From Akkermansiaceae bacterium (GTDB lineage Bacteria > Verrucomicrobiota > Verrucomicrobiia > Verrucomicrobiales > DEV007), in the NCBI GenBank assembly GCA_024233085.1, contig JACKQC010000006.1:62001-126000 (forward strand): a DNA stretch of 64,000 nucleotides, given 5' to 3'. The notes under the pieces were generated by a model. The model was given only the letters and a program-made list of their open reading frames with translations, did not search any database and was not told the origin of the DNA. Positions 33,868 through 43,588 of this stretch are shown in pieces. Numbering within the stretch: the first letter of the stretch is position 1; every line of letters starts with the position of its first letter. The position numbers and the translations under genes were made by a program.

Positions 33868-36800
33868 ATGATGAAAATCCCCACGCCGGTTTCCGCCCTC
33901 GCGGCGCTGCTTCTTTGCCAGGCGATCCTGACTCGGCCCGCGGTGGCCCGGCCCGACGACGGTCCGATCCGGGTGCTGTTCCTCGGGCACGAGTCGGAAC
34001 ACCACAACTCGGGCGCTTTCGCGCCGATGCTGATGCAGGCACTGGGGCGCGACGCGATCTGGTTCGACTACGTGACCACGCCCGAGGCGGCTTTTGGCGA
34101 TGCGAACTACCTCGACCACTACGACGCGGTGCTGCTCTACGCGAACCACGGCGAGATCACCCCGGAGCAATGGCAACACCTGAAGGGCTTCGTGGAAAAC
34201 GGCGGAGCCTTCATCCCGGTGCATTGCGCGAGCTGGTGTTTCGGCAACGAGCCGGAATTCGACCAGCTCGTCGGCGGACGCTTCGATCACCACAAGACCG
34301 CCGTGTTCCGCGTGAAGACGGTCGCGCCCGACCACGGCGCCATTCGCGACGTGCCGGGCTTCGAGGCTTGGGACGAGACCTACGTTCACAAGAATCACCA
34401 TCCCGAAGGCCGCACCGTGCTTCAAGTGCGCGAGCCCACCGGTGCCGAGGACAACATCACGGAACCCGAACCCTGGACCTGGGTGCGCGAACAGGGACGG
34501 GGCCGCGTTTTCTACACCGCCTCGGGGCATGACGAGCGGGTCTGGAGCCTGCCGGAGTTTCACGAACTCCTGAAGCGCGGCATCCTGTGGGCGGTCGGCG
34601 ACGCGCGGCGCTCGACCCACGAGGCATTCCTCGCCAGCCGGGAACCCGAGAAGCGGGAAAAGCATCCCAACGTCGCCAACTACGAAAAGCGCCCCGAACC
34701 GCTCACCTTCCAGCATCCCTACTCGGTGAAAGGCTCGATGGAGCGCACCCAGGTGCCCGCCGACCTGAGACTCGAGCTCTTCGCGAGCGATCCCGACATT
34801 GGAAAACCCATCGCCCTGGCCTGGGACACGCGCGGCCGCTGCTGGGTGGCCGAGACTTCCGATTATCCCCACGATGTAAAACCCGACGGGGTCGGTGGCG
34901 ACCGCATCCGCATCTGCGAGGACACCGACGGCGACGGCAAAGCCGACCGCTTCACCACGTTCGCCGACGGGCTGAACATTCCCACCGGACTTGTCTTCGC
35001 CAACGGCGGCCTGATCGTCTCGCAGCCGCCACGCTTTCTCTTTCTCAAGGACACCGACGGCGACGATGTGGCCGACGTACGCGAGGAGGTCATGACCGGC
35101 TGGGGCATCGGCGACACGCACGCCCAGGCGAGCAACCTGCACTACGGGTTCGACAACTGGCTGCAGGGATCGGTCGGCTACTCGGGATTCGAGGGCGAGG
35201 TCGGCGGGAAAAAGCTGACGTTCAAGATGGGAACCTATCGCTTCCGGGACGACGGCTCGGCGATCGAGTTTCTTCACCAGTTCACCAACAACACCTGGGC
35301 CCAGAGCCAGAACGACGCGGGGGACAACTTCGGCGGCACCGCCAACGGCGCGCCGATTTTCTTTGGTGGCATCCCGCAAACCATCGTTCCCGAGGGCGTG
35401 CGCGCCATGACGGCGAAGAAGATCAACACCGTCGAGCTCGCCCACGCCATCACGCCGAATTTTCGCCAGGTAGATGTGATGGGCGGCTACACCGCGGCGG
35501 CGGGCTCGGCCTTTATCGATTCGGCCAATCTGCCGCCCCGCTTGCAGGGCAAGGCCATGGTCTGCGAGCCGACCATGAAACTGATCTCCCTGATGGACGT
35601 GCGTCCCGATGGCGCCGGCTACACCGCGCATGATGGCATGAACCTGCTCGCCTCCACTGACGAATGGACCTCTCCCGTCTGCGCCGAAATCGGGCCCGAT
35701 GGCGCGGTGTGGGTGGCCGATTGGCAGAATTTCATCATCCAGCACAATCCCACGCCCACCCCGGACCGGGGCGGCTACGAGGCCAAAACGGGCGTCGGCG
35801 GCGCCCACGAGAATCCGCTCCGCGACCACCAGCGCGGCCGCATTTACCGCATCGTCTGGGACCGGGCCACCGAACCTAAGATCCGTTCGCTCGAAAGCGC
35901 CGATACCGCCGCGCTCGTCGCCGCATTGGGCAATGACACGCAGTTCTGGCGCTTCACCGCGCAGCGGCTCCTGGTCGAGGGGCAACGCACCGACGCCGCA
36001 GACGCGCTGACGAAACGGGTCACCGCCAACGACGGCGACATCGCCGCGATTCACTCCCTGTGGACCCTCCACGGCCTCGGGAAACTCGACGAAGCAACGC
36101 TTAAGGCCGCCCTGTTGGCGAAGGATGCGAGGCTGCGCCGCAACGCCATCCGCGCGCTCGGTTCCGACGCGGCCGCCGCCCGCCTGTATTTCGGCTCCGG
36201 CGTCGTCACCGATCCCGACCTGACCACCCGGCTCTCCGCTTTCGTGAAACTGGCCGAGTTTTCCACCACTCCGGAGATCACCACCCTGGTCCAGCGATTG
36301 ATGCTGGACGGCACCACGCGCGGAGACGAATGGCTGAGCGAAGCCGCCAAGCTCCTTGCCCGCATCCACGGCGCCGCCGCCGGATTCAAGGAGGGCCCCA
36401 ATCTGGTGCCGAATCCTGGGTTCGAAGAACTCACCGAAAAAGGCGAGCCGAAGGCCTGGCGCTTTCGCAACTATCGCGGCCCCGCCGATTGGAGCGTGGC
36501 CGGAAAACCCGAAGCCCATTCCGGCGATCATTCGCTCAAAGTGAGTTCCGAAGAAGGCGCCGACACGAGTTGGTTCGTCGACATCCCGCTGGAACCCCGC
36601 ACCGAGTATCGCCTCAGCGGCTGGATCAAGACCGCCAACGTCCGGGGCGCCGTGGGCGCCTTGCTGAACTTGCACGGCACGCCGGTGAAAACGAACGCCG
36701 TGTTTCGGAATTCCGATTGGGTCGAAGTGGAGACGATCTTCAATTCCGATACCCGCGACAAAATCAGCCTCAACGCGCTCTTCGGCGGCTGGGGCACCAG

Positions 36801-37161
36801 CAAAGGGACGGCCTGGTTCGACGACCTCAAGCTGTGCAAACTGGTTCCCGCCGAGTTGGATGAGGAAGAAGCCCTGACCGGCGATCCGAAGCGCGGCGAG
36901 GAGATTTTCTGGAAGCATCCCGTCGCCGCGTGCATGAACTGCCACATGCTGGGCGGCAAGGGCAGCCCTGTCGGCCCCGCCCTCGACGGCATCGCCAGCC
37001 GCAAAGACGCCGCCTACCTGACCCAGAGTCTCCTGGAGCCGAACGCCGTCCTCGCCGAGACCTACACCGCCACCCCCATCAGCCCCATGCCGCCAATGGG
37101 CCTGATCCTGAAGCCGCAGGAACTGGAAGATATCAAAGCGTTCCTCGGCACGCTGAAATGA
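33868..37161 (+). CDS. ThuA + PVC-type dehydrogenase + carbohydrate-binding + cytochrome c fusion
   Basis: A 1097-aa exported protein (signal about 1-27). Domains in order: ThuA-like (about 35-245; IRVLFLGHESEHHNSGAF, FIPVHCASWCF, FYTASGHDERVW); the membrane-bound dehydrogenase propeller typical of planctomycetes and verrucomicrobia (about 290-680; LRLELFASDPDIGKPIALAWD, DTDGDGKADRFTTFADGLNIP); a helical HEAT-like region; a CenC-like carbohydrate-binding domain (about 840-1000, LVPNPGFEELTEKGE); and cytochrome c with CMNCH at 1022-1026 and likely axial Met in SPMPPMG. Electrons from sugar oxidation could go to the haem. The stop overlaps the next gene's ATG by 4 bp. Confidence 0.88.
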   Translation: MMKIPTPVSALAALLLCQAILTRPAVARPDDGPIRVLFLGHESEHHNSGAFAPMLMQALGRDAIWFDYVTTPEAAFGDANYLDHYDAVLLYANHGEITPEQWQHLKGFVENGGAFIPVHCASWCFGNEPEFDQLVGGRFDHHKTAVFRVKTVAPDHGAIRDVPGFEAWDETYVHKNHHPEGRTVLQVREPTGAEDNITEPEPWTWVREQGRGRVFYTASGHDERVWSLPEFHELLKRGILWAVGDARRSTHEAFLASREPEKREKHPNVANYEKRPEPLTFQHPYSVKGSMERTQVPADLRLELFASDPDIGKPIALAWDTRGRCWVAETSDYPHDVKPDGVGGDRIRICEDTDGDGKADRFTTFADGLNIPTGLVFANGGLIVSQPPRFLFLKDTDGDDVADVREEVMTGWGIGDTHAQASNLHYGFDNWLQGSVGYSGFEGEVGGKKLTFKMGTYRFRDDGSAIEFLHQFTNNTWAQSQNDAGDNFGGTANGAPIFFGGIPQTIVPEGVRAMTAKKINTVELAHAITPNFRQVDVMGGYTAAAGSAFIDSANLPPRLQGKAMVCEPTMKLISLMDVRPDGAGYTAHDGMNLLASTDEWTSPVCAEIGPDGAVWVADWQNFIIQHNPTPTPDRGGYEAKTGVGGAHENPLRDHQRGRIYRIVWDRATEPKIRSLESADTAALVAALGNDTQFWRFTAQRLLVEGQRTDAADALTKRVTANDGDIAAIHSLWTLHGLGKLDEATLKAALLAKDARLRRNAIRALGSDAAAARLYFGSGVVTDPDLTTRLSAFVKLAEFSTTPEITTLVQRLMLDGTTRGDEWLSEAAKLLARIHGAAAGFKEGPNLVPNPGFEELTEKGEPKAWRFRNYRGPADWSVAGKPEAHSGDHSLKVSSEEGADTSWFVDIPLEPRTEYRLSGWIKTANVRGAVGALLNLHGTPVKTNAVFRNSDWVEVETIFNSDTRDKISLNALFGGWGTSKGTAWFDDLKLCKLVPAELDEEEALTGDPKRGEEIFWKHPVAACMNCHMLGGKGSPVGPALDGIASRKDAAYLTQSLLEPNAVLAETYTATPISPMPPMGLILKPQELEDIKAFLGTLK

Positions 37162-38519
37162 GCGCCGTTCCCAAGCCGCTCCAGCCGTGGAAGGCGAGAG
37201 CCTTCGCGGGGAGCGCGGCGTTTTGGTTTCCGGGCCTGCTGTGCCTTTGGGGATTCCCGCCGGCGGCGCGCGGCGACGACTGGCCGCAATTCCGCGGCCC
37301 CCGTCGCGACGGCGCCTGGGCCGAGACCGGCGTGCTGGATTCCTTTCCGACCGGCGGACCGCCCGCGCGCTGGCGACAAGAGGTCGGGCCGGGTTGGGCG
37401 AGCCCGGTGGTCAGCGACGGACGCGTCTTCGTGGCCGACGCCAAGCTCGAAAAGCCGCGTTCCTCGGAGCAACTGCGCGCCTTTGACGAGGCGACCGGGA
37501 AACCGCTCTGGACATACGCCTACGAGGCGCCCTACCCGGATTGGGCCCTGGTGCCCGGACAGGGCGGCGGCCCGAGCGCCACGCCCATCGCCGAGGAAAA
37601 CCGCGTCACCATGCTCGGCGCCAACGGCGAGGTCCACTGCCTCGACACCGCCACCGGCCGGCTGATCTGGGAGAGAAACCTGGGAAAGGAATTCGAGGTC
37701 TGGGCCATGGGCTGCCGCGCCTCGCCCCTGATCGACGGCGACCGGCTCGTCCTGTTTGTCGGGGCCAAGCCCGGCGCCTGCGTGATGGCGCTCGACAAAC
37801 GGACCGGCGCGGATGTCTGGCGGGCCCTCGACGAGAAAATCCTCAACAGCTCCCCCGTCGTCGTCGAGGCCGGCGGCCGGCGGCAACTGATCGTGTGGAC
37901 GGCGGAGTCGGTCACGGCGCTCGATCCCGGCACCGGCGCCGTCCTGTGGCGAATGCCGATGACCACGAGCAACAACGACGGCGTTTCCACCCCGGTCATG
38001 GCCGAAAACCGCCTCCTGATCGCGGGGCTGATGCTCGAGTTCCGCGGGGGCGCGACGATCCCCGAGGTTCTCTGGCCCGGCGCCGACGTCGCGGCTCCGA
38101 AGCGCATCCTGAGCCACACCTCGACGGCGCTTTTCCGGGGCGACCACGTCTATTCCGCCCGCATGCGCGGCGAGCTGGCCTGCCTCGACGCCGCCACCGG
38201 CCGCGAAATCTGGAGCACGGACCGGGTCACCGGGCTTAAGACTGGCGCCAGCCTTCATCTCACCCCCGCCGGGGACGGCGTCTTCCTTTTCACCGACGAG
38301 GGCAATCTCATCCGGGCGCGGCTGACGCCCGACGGCTACGAGGAACGCGGCCGCCACAGGGTCCTCGAACCGACCTCCCCCTTCGGCGGAACCGCCATGG
38401 CCTGGACGCCGCCCGCCTACGCGAATGGCCACGGCTTTTTCCGCAGCGACGCGGAAATCGTGCGCGTGCGGCTGTCCCACCCAACAGGGTCGGGTCCCCG
38501 ACCTAACCCTGTTGAATGA
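37158..38519 (+). CDS. Exported PQQ-like beta-propeller protein
   Basis: A 453-aa secreted propeller (signal about 14-37, ending PAARGDDWPQFRGP). WPQFRGPRRDG is the hallmark N-terminus of the PQQ-binding-like repeat proteins abundant in planctomycetes and verrucomicrobia. Later blades show WASPVVSDGRVFV, CLDTATGRLIWERNLG, ALDPGTGAVLWR and CLDAATGREIWSTDR. The ATG overlaps the upstream stop (ATGA), so it is probably translationally coupled to the dehydrogenase/cytochrome protein. The last 13 residues (HPTGSGPRPNPVE) and the stop are encoded by a palindromic repeat. Confidence 0.8.
   Translation: MSAVPKPLQPWKARAFAGSAAFWFPGLLCLWGFPPAARGDDWPQFRGPRRDGAWAETGVLDSFPTGGPPARWRQEVGPGWASPVVSDGRVFVADAKLEKPRSSEQLRAFDEATGKPLWTYAYEAPYPDWALVPGQGGGPSATPIAEENRVTMLGANGEVHCLDTATGRLIWERNLGKEFEVWAMGCRASPLIDGDRLVLFVGAKPGACVMALDKRTGADVWRALDEKILNSSPVVVEAGGRRQLIVWTAESVTALDPGTGAVLWRMPMTTSNNDGVSTPVMAENRLLIAGLMLEFRGGATIPEVLWPGADVAAPKRILSHTSTALFRGDHVYSARMRGELACLDAATGREIWSTDRVTGLKTGASLHLTPAGDGVFLFTDEGNLIRARLTPDGYEERGRHRVLEPTSPFGGTAMAWTPPAYANGHGFFRSDAEIVRVRLSHPTGSGPRPNPVE
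38478..38518. repeat. Palindromic repeat at a gene 3' end
   Basis: Core 38478-38496 (CACCCAACAGGGTCGGGTC), spacer CCC, core 38500-38518 (GACCTAACCCTGTTGAATG). It supplies the last 13 codons, and most of the stop, of the propeller gene. Confidence 0.9.
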
Positions 38520-38594
38520 GCGTTTCGAGGCGGGACCGTCTTATCCGGCCCGTTCCCGCGCCTTTTGCGCCCTTTTTCGGATAACCCATTCAAT

Positions 38595-41111
38595 TCACCG
38601 GTTCCGAAAGACCCGGCTGGCGACGACCTCCTCGATCAGGGTGCGCAGGCCGTGTCCATTGGCCGCGACGCGGTCGATCTCCGGCCGGTCGAGCACCTCC
38701 ATGCGGCGGCCGGTCGCGTAAACGAGCAGGCGCTCGGCGAGCATTTTCGTGAACAGGTCGCGGCGCTCCACGAGGATCTTTTTCAGCCCGGCGGCATCGC
38801 GAAACGCCGCGCCGCCCGGCAGTTCGCCCGAGGCGTCGATGACGGGGCCGCGTTTTTTTCCCTGTGTGTAATGCGTGCGCCACGCGCCGATGGGATCGTA
38901 GTTCTCCAGGGCAAAGCCGAGCGGGTCGATTTTCTGGTGACAATCGTGGCAGGTCGCCGACTCGCGATGTTTCGTCAGGATGTCGCGGATCGACTTCGCG
39001 CCGCGCACGTCGGGATCGATGGGGGGCACGTCGTCCGGCGGCGGGGGCGGCGGCGTGCCGAGGATGTTTTCCAGCAGCCAGATGCCGCGGATGACAGGCG
39101 AGGTCTCGATGCCGTTGGCGCTGACGGTCAGGACGCTCCCCTGCCCCAGCAGCCCGCCCCGGCGCGGATCCTTCAGCGCGACCCGGCGAAAAAGATGCCC
39201 GGTCCCGGCTTCGAAGGGCGTGTCCAGCCCGTAGAGGCGGGCCAGCGGACGGTTGACGAAAGTGTAGTCCGCGTCGAGGAAATCCGCCACGCCGCCGTCG
39301 GTGTCGAGCAGGTGGCGCATGAACATCCGCGTCTCCGTCTTCATGGCGTCCTGCAACTCCCCCGCGTAGTAAGCCTCGAAGGCGTCGCGGTCGGGCGGCA
39401 TGTCGCCGAGGGCGCGGAGGTTCAGCCAACTGTCCAGAAACCCCTCGACGAAGGCCTCCGAGCGCGGGCTCGCCAGCAGGCGGCGGGCCTCGGCGCGCAG
39501 CGTCTCCGGCTTCCGAATCTCGCCCGAGTCCGCCAGCGCGCGCAGGGGCTCGTCCGGCGTCGTGGCGGTGAGGAAATACGACAGCCGCGCCGCCAGATCG
39601 TGCGCGCCGAGCGCGGGCTGGTCGTCCGCCCGGCCCGGCTCCGACAGGTAGAGAAAGGCGGGCGAGCACAGCGCCGCCTTCAGCGCGTCCTTGAACCCGT
39701 CGAAGGGCGCCCGGCCCTCGCCTTCCCGCCGCTCCACCACCGCCATGAGCCGGTCCACCTCCTCCCCGGTGGCCGGGCGCCGGTAGGCGCGATCGGCGAA
39801 ACGCCGCAGCAGCTCGCGCGCCCGGGACGGGTCGTAGGGGCCGTCCCCCAGCACGGCCCGGCGGCCGGGCGTCGGCCATTCGTCGTGGAGCGGGCCGCGA
39901 ATTCTCACCTCGTGGATGCGGATGTGCGGCACCTTTCCGTACTGCATGACCAGCGGCCTCGCCTCGTAGATGCCTTTCTTGTCGCGCACCGCCTCGGGCA
40001 GGGTCGGGCGGACGATCTCCAGCAGCCTCACCCAGGTGCCGCGGCTGTTGGCCGCTCCGTTGGGAAAGACAAAGCGCGGCGTGTGCCCGGCGTCGAGCCA
40101 GATTTTCATCGTGTGCCACTCGGGCTCGCCGTCGCCCAGCGTGACCTCCGCCAGCTCGGGCTCCAGCGGCTGCGGATGATGCAGCGGCCCGACCGCCGCG
40201 TCGCCGGGCACGATACCCAGCCGGAACGGCGTCTCCGGGTCCATGCCGAAGATCTTCGGATCGTAGGGATGGCGACGGTTCAGCGCCTGGGCCAGCACCC
40301 GGATCTCGTACAGGCCGTCCGCCGGCGCCCCCTGTTCGAAGCCGTGGACGGGGCCGTAGCCGCCCTCGTGATGCACCGTGTTGCGCACCTCGTAGAGGCA
40401 CAGGTAACGGTGGTTGAAGACCTTCCGGTGCGGATAGGACAGCTCCTGCTGCTGCTGAAAATCGCCGTCGAAGCGCCACTCCCGCGCCGCCGGGCGCTCG
40501 TCCGGTCCCAGGGCCTTTTCCACCACGCGGTCCGCCGCGTCGAGGTGGCGATCCAGCAGATAGCCCGACATCGCCAGTGCGTCGCCGGTGTTGTCCATGT
40601 TCGCCGCGATCTGGTCGCGCGGAAACCGGTCCGTCGGATCGAAGGCCCCCATGTTCAGCGCGAACAGATCGCCCACCGTGTTGAGATACTCCCGCCGGTT
40701 CAGCCGGCGCAGCACCGTCTGCGCCCCGGTCGAGGCCAGCGACTCGCGCAGCGCCGCGATGTTGCCGGTGACGGCGCCGATCAGCGCCACCTTCTCCGCG
40801 TCGGATGGCTGCGCCGCCTTTTTCGGCGGCATGTCGCCGAGGGTCAGTTGGTCGATCACGTCCTGCAGATCGATCAGCTCGTCCGCCGTCGCGGCGGGAA
40901 ACTTCAGCGCGTCGAAGCGGCGGTCGCCCTTCCGCTTTTCCGCGCCGTGGCACTCCACGCAATACTTTTCCAGGAAAGCCGGCACCGCGCCCGGGTCGGC
41001 TGCCGCGCCCGGCTTCGGGTCCGGGTCCGCCGCGCGAACCGGGCCGGCCAGCACCGCCGCCGCGCCGGCCAGCAGCGCCGACAGCCGATGACATTTCGCC
41101 GCCGCCATCAT
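38595..41111 (-). CDS. DUF1587/1592/1588/1585-type cytochrome c protein
   Basis: An 838-aa exported protein with signal peptide (about 1-28) and the PVC-type cytochrome c motif CVECH at 51-55, followed by LGDMPPKKAAQPS. The usual domain series of these planctomycete/verrucomicrobial proteins follows: LRRLNRREYLNTVGDLF (DUF1587), FADRAYRRPATGEEVDRLM (DUF1595), ARLSYFLTATTPDEPLRALADSG (DUF1592), and RGIWLLENILGTPPPPPP, CHDCHQKIDPLGFALENYD (DUF1588) and AERLLVYATGRRMEVLD (DUF1585). Its exact chemistry is unknown. It is paired with a DUF1552 gene 8 bp upstream, the standard partner. Confidence 0.9.
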   Translation of the reverse strand: MMAAAKCHRLSALLAGAAAVLAGPVRAADPDPKPGAAADPGAVPAFLEKYCVECHGAEKRKGDRRFDALKFPAATADELIDLQDVIDQLTLGDMPPKKAAQPSDAEKVALIGAVTGNIAALRESLASTGAQTVLRRLNRREYLNTVGDLFALNMGAFDPTDRFPRDQIAANMDNTGDALAMSGYLLDRHLDAADRVVEKALGPDERPAAREWRFDGDFQQQQELSYPHRKVFNHRYLCLYEVRNTVHHEGGYGPVHGFEQGAPADGLYEIRVLAQALNRRHPYDPKIFGMDPETPFRLGIVPGDAAVGPLHHPQPLEPELAEVTLGDGEPEWHTMKIWLDAGHTPRFVFPNGAANSRGTWVRLLEIVRPTLPEAVRDKKGIYEARPLVMQYGKVPHIRIHEVRIRGPLHDEWPTPGRRAVLGDGPYDPSRARELLRRFADRAYRRPATGEEVDRLMAVVERREGEGRAPFDGFKDALKAALCSPAFLYLSEPGRADDQPALGAHDLAARLSYFLTATTPDEPLRALADSGEIRKPETLRAEARRLLASPRSEAFVEGFLDSWLNLRALGDMPPDRDAFEAYYAGELQDAMKTETRMFMRHLLDTDGGVADFLDADYTFVNRPLARLYGLDTPFEAGTGHLFRRVALKDPRRGGLLGQGSVLTVSANGIETSPVIRGIWLLENILGTPPPPPPDDVPPIDPDVRGAKSIRDILTKHRESATCHDCHQKIDPLGFALENYDPIGAWRTHYTQGKKRGPVIDASGELPGGAAFRDAAGLKKILVERRDLFTKMLAERLLVYATGRRMEVLDRPEIDRVAANGHGLRTLIEEVVASRVFRNR

Positions 41112-41119
41112 CGTCTCCG

Positions 41120-42430
41120 TCAGGCCAGGCCGGTCAGCGTGCCCGTGCTCGTCCCGAAACGGTCCGTCTCCACCCCGAAACGCTGGAGCATCGACACGTA
41201 GAGATTGCACAGCGGCGTCTTGCCCGCGCCCTTTTCGGGATAGGTCCGGTATCCGCCGTGGCGGAAGCCGCCGCCGGCGAGGATGACGGGCAGGTTGAGG
41301 TTCGTGTGCGCGTTGGCGTTCGCCATCCCGCTGCCGAAGAGCACCATCGTCCGGTCCAGCAGCGTGCCGTCCCCCTCCTCGATCGCCTTCAGCTTCCCCA
41401 GGAAACGGGCGAACTGTTGCGTCTGGTATTCCTCGAGGATGAGCAGGCCGTCGATGTTTTCCCGCACCTGCCCGTGGTGGGACAGCGCGTGGTAGTCCTT
41501 CCGCAGCCCGAAGGCCGAGGCGTTGAAGCCCCCCGCGATCTCCAGCGTCGCGATCCGCGTCGAGTCCGTCCGCAGCGCCAGCGCCATCAGGTCGTAGAGC
41601 ACCGGCAGGTCCGAGACGAAGTCCGTGTTCCGCGGCTCCGCCATGCCCGGGTCCGGCTTCGGCACCTCGGCCCATTGGCGGCTCAGTTCGAGCTGTTTCT
41701 CCACCTCGCGGACGGCGGTGAAATACTCGTCGAGCTTCTCCCGGTCCCGGGTGTCGAGCCGGGTCTCGAGCGAGCGGGCGTCCCCCCGCACCGAATCGAG
41801 GATCGAGCCCCGCAGCGCGAGGCGGTCCCTCGCCGCCTCCCGGTCGCCCGCCGACTCGTTGACGAAAAGCTTGCGAAACAGCTCCCGCGGCCCCGGGATC
41901 GGCGGCACCCGCGTCCCGCCGCGCGTCCAGCACATCAGGCACCCGCCGTGGATGCCGTCCTCCGACCCGATCGCCAGCGAGGGAAAACGCGTCGCCCCCC
42001 CGATGCTTTCCGCCGCCCGCTGGTCCAGGCTGATGTTCCCGTCCGGCATCCCCTTCGCGTCCACGCTGCGCACCCCGCTGAGAAAGGCGTGGATCGCGAA
42101 ATGCCCGCCCTTCACCCCGTGATCGAGCCCGGAAAACAGCGTGAAATCCCCCCGGTGTTCCTCCAGCGGCTTCAGCAGCCGCGGCGCCGTGTAGGTCGCC
42201 CCCGCCGCCTCGGGGAAAAACTCTGGCTGATAAAATCCCAGCGCGTTCCCGATGCACACCATCCGCATCGGCCGCTCCGATCCCTCGCCGCCGGCACCGG
42301 CGACGGGACCGCCGAACGCGCGGGACGAAAGCGACTCCAGAAAAGGCAGAGCCAGCGTCACCCCGGTCGATCGCAGGAAAAAACGCCGGCTCGGCGGCCG
42401 CGGACCGCTTCGCGGTGAGGAAAAAAGCAT
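41120..42430 (-). CDS. DUF1552 protein, Tat-exported
   Basis: A 436-aa protein with a twin-arginine-type signal (PPSRRFFLRSTGVTLALPF) and the DUF1552 pattern: PMRMVCIGNALGFYQPEFFP, GDFTLFSGLDHGVKGGHFAIHAFLSG, SLDQRAAESIG, FPSLAIGSEDG, and the C-terminal HTNLNLPVILAGGGFRHGGY with CNLYVSMLQRFGVETDRFG. DUF1552 proteins are sulfatase-fold-like and nearly always adjacent to the DUF1592-type cytochrome protein, as here; the pair is thought to work together in the periplasm. Function is unproven. Confidence 0.9.
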   Translation of the reverse strand: MLFSSPRSGPRPPSRRFFLRSTGVTLALPFLESLSSRAFGGPVAGAGGEGSERPMRMVCIGNALGFYQPEFFPEAAGATYTAPRLLKPLEEHRGDFTLFSGLDHGVKGGHFAIHAFLSGVRSVDAKGMPDGNISLDQRAAESIGGATRFPSLAIGSEDGIHGGCLMCWTRGGTRVPPIPGPRELFRKLFVNESAGDREAARDRLALRGSILDSVRGDARSLETRLDTRDREKLDEYFTAVREVEKQLELSRQWAEVPKPDPGMAEPRNTDFVSDLPVLYDLMALALRTDSTRIATLEIAGGFNASAFGLRKDYHALSHHGQVRENIDGLLILEEYQTQQFARFLGKLKAIEEGDGTLLDRTMVLFGSGMANANAHTNLNLPVILAGGGFRHGGYRTYPEKGAGKTPLCNLYVSMLQRFGVETDRFGTSTGTLTGLA

Positions 42431-42954
42431 GGCGCCACCTTAGCGCCCCCGCCCCGCGCCGCCAATGGCCGATGCGCGGCGACCTTTGGCGTCAACTCAA
42501 CGAATCCGGGAGACCCTGAGGGCCGATGCCATCCCGGTCCGGGCCCGCGACCGGGGGACGGGGAATTTCGGCGGGCGGCGGCAGCCGGGTGGGGCGAGGC
42601 GTCCCGGCCGAGCCGCCGTGACGCCGGAGAGGCGGGGATCGTTCACCAGCCTTTCGCCGGAGCCGGAGCGCTTTCCCGGTTGCCTTCGCGGCGGTGGGTT
42701 TCGAGGAGGGGACCGGACCCGACGAACGCGGCGGGGCCCCGCGACGGCTCGGCGCCTCGCCCCACCGCACCGTTTTCTGGCCAAGACGCGCACTGATCGA
42801 GACGCGCCGCCAGTTCCCCGCCCACCCAGTCCGAGATGCAGGGCCTCGTCGACAAGGTCAACGAGCTGATCGGCGCGCTGCAGCGGTTTTAGGCGGGCAG
42901 CCGATGCCCGGGCCCGGGGGGCGCCAGAAGTGGGCACGACGGTCGGCGGCGGTT
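42431..42954. other. Intergenic region with a possible gene remnant
   Basis: No intact gene. A short rightward frame near 42800-42890 ends SEMQGLVDKVNELIGALQRF and a stop. This looks protein-like and could be the tail of a decayed gene, but it is too short to name. Confidence 0.35.
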
Positions 42955-43194
42955 TTACGATCCCTGCCCGTAGTCTCCCGCGGCAATCCCGCGCAGGGAA
43001 AGATCCTCGTCGAGATCCGGCCATTGCAGCCCGAAGGGGGAAATCTTGATGTGGTCGAGTTATTGGGGCGTGCCTCGGGAAAGGCGGGGGTTCTCCGCCA
43101 CTGGAAACTGCAGCGTCGCGCCGCTCTCCAGAGAAATGAGAATCTGCCCCTCCCGAAAGACGGCGGGCCGTGCTGTGTCAATCAAGGTGCTCAT
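42955..43194 (-). pseudogene. DUF2442-domain gene broken by one stop codon
   Basis: Read leftward from ATG 43194 it gives MSTLIDTARPAVFREGQIL, FPVAENPRLSRGTPQ, then TAA (43060-43062), and continues in frame as LDHIKISPFGLQWPDLDEDLS with LRGIAAGDYGQGS to a second stop at 42955. The part after the stop carries the family's GLHWPxLDEDxS motif. DUF2442 proteins are small and usually TA-associated. One CAA-to-TAA change would explain the break; a sequencing error is the alternative. Confidence 0.7.
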
Positions 43195-43328
43195 GCCTCT
43201 TCTGGATAACTGCCCGGAACGAAGCCCGGCCGCTTTCGCGCTAAAATGAGGCACCTCCAAAGTCGAAACGCCAAAGAACCAACCATAGCGAGGAGATCAG
43301 GTGGCGGTTCTTGTTGTGCCCTGGTTCG

Positions 43329-43583
43329 TCACGAGACGAGTCGATCGTATGTCGTGTGATCTCCAATCCAGAACCAGATCACGGCGTCCCCCTGTCGCGT
43401 TCCGAGCGCTCGGTATTGGAGTCCAGCCCTCACCGACCAGTAGCGCCCCACCTTCTTGAAGTGGAGTGACGGATGAAATGGGTCAGACTTCAGGAGTTCG
43501 AAGTTCTTGTCCGCGATTTGGCAAATTTCCGCGGGCAGCTTCTCGTATGCTTTCCAAAAATCCTGAGTCGCGTGATGGATCAT
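43329..43583 (-). CDS. RelE/ParE-type toxin
   Basis: An 84-aa toxin of the RelE/ParE fold. MIHHATQDFWKAYEKLPAEI, then ADKNFELLKSDPFHPSLHFKKVG, YWSVRAGLQYRALG and IWFWIGDHTTYDRLVS, the typical C-terminal strand and helix of this group. It would cleave mRNA at the ribosome or act on gyrase by family analogy. It lies 5 bp downstream of its likely antitoxin on the same strand. Confidence 0.85.
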   Translation of the reverse strand: MIHHATQDFWKAYEKLPAEICQIADKNFELLKSDPFHPSLHFKKVGRYWSVRAGLQYRALGTRQGDAVIWFWIGDHTTYDRLVS

Positions 43584-43588
43584 CCAAA

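Noticed and set aside
42465..42869. Rightward 134-codon frame after the DUF1552 gene
   Set aside because: Arg/Pro-rich composition typical of out-of-frame GC-rich DNA; no family.
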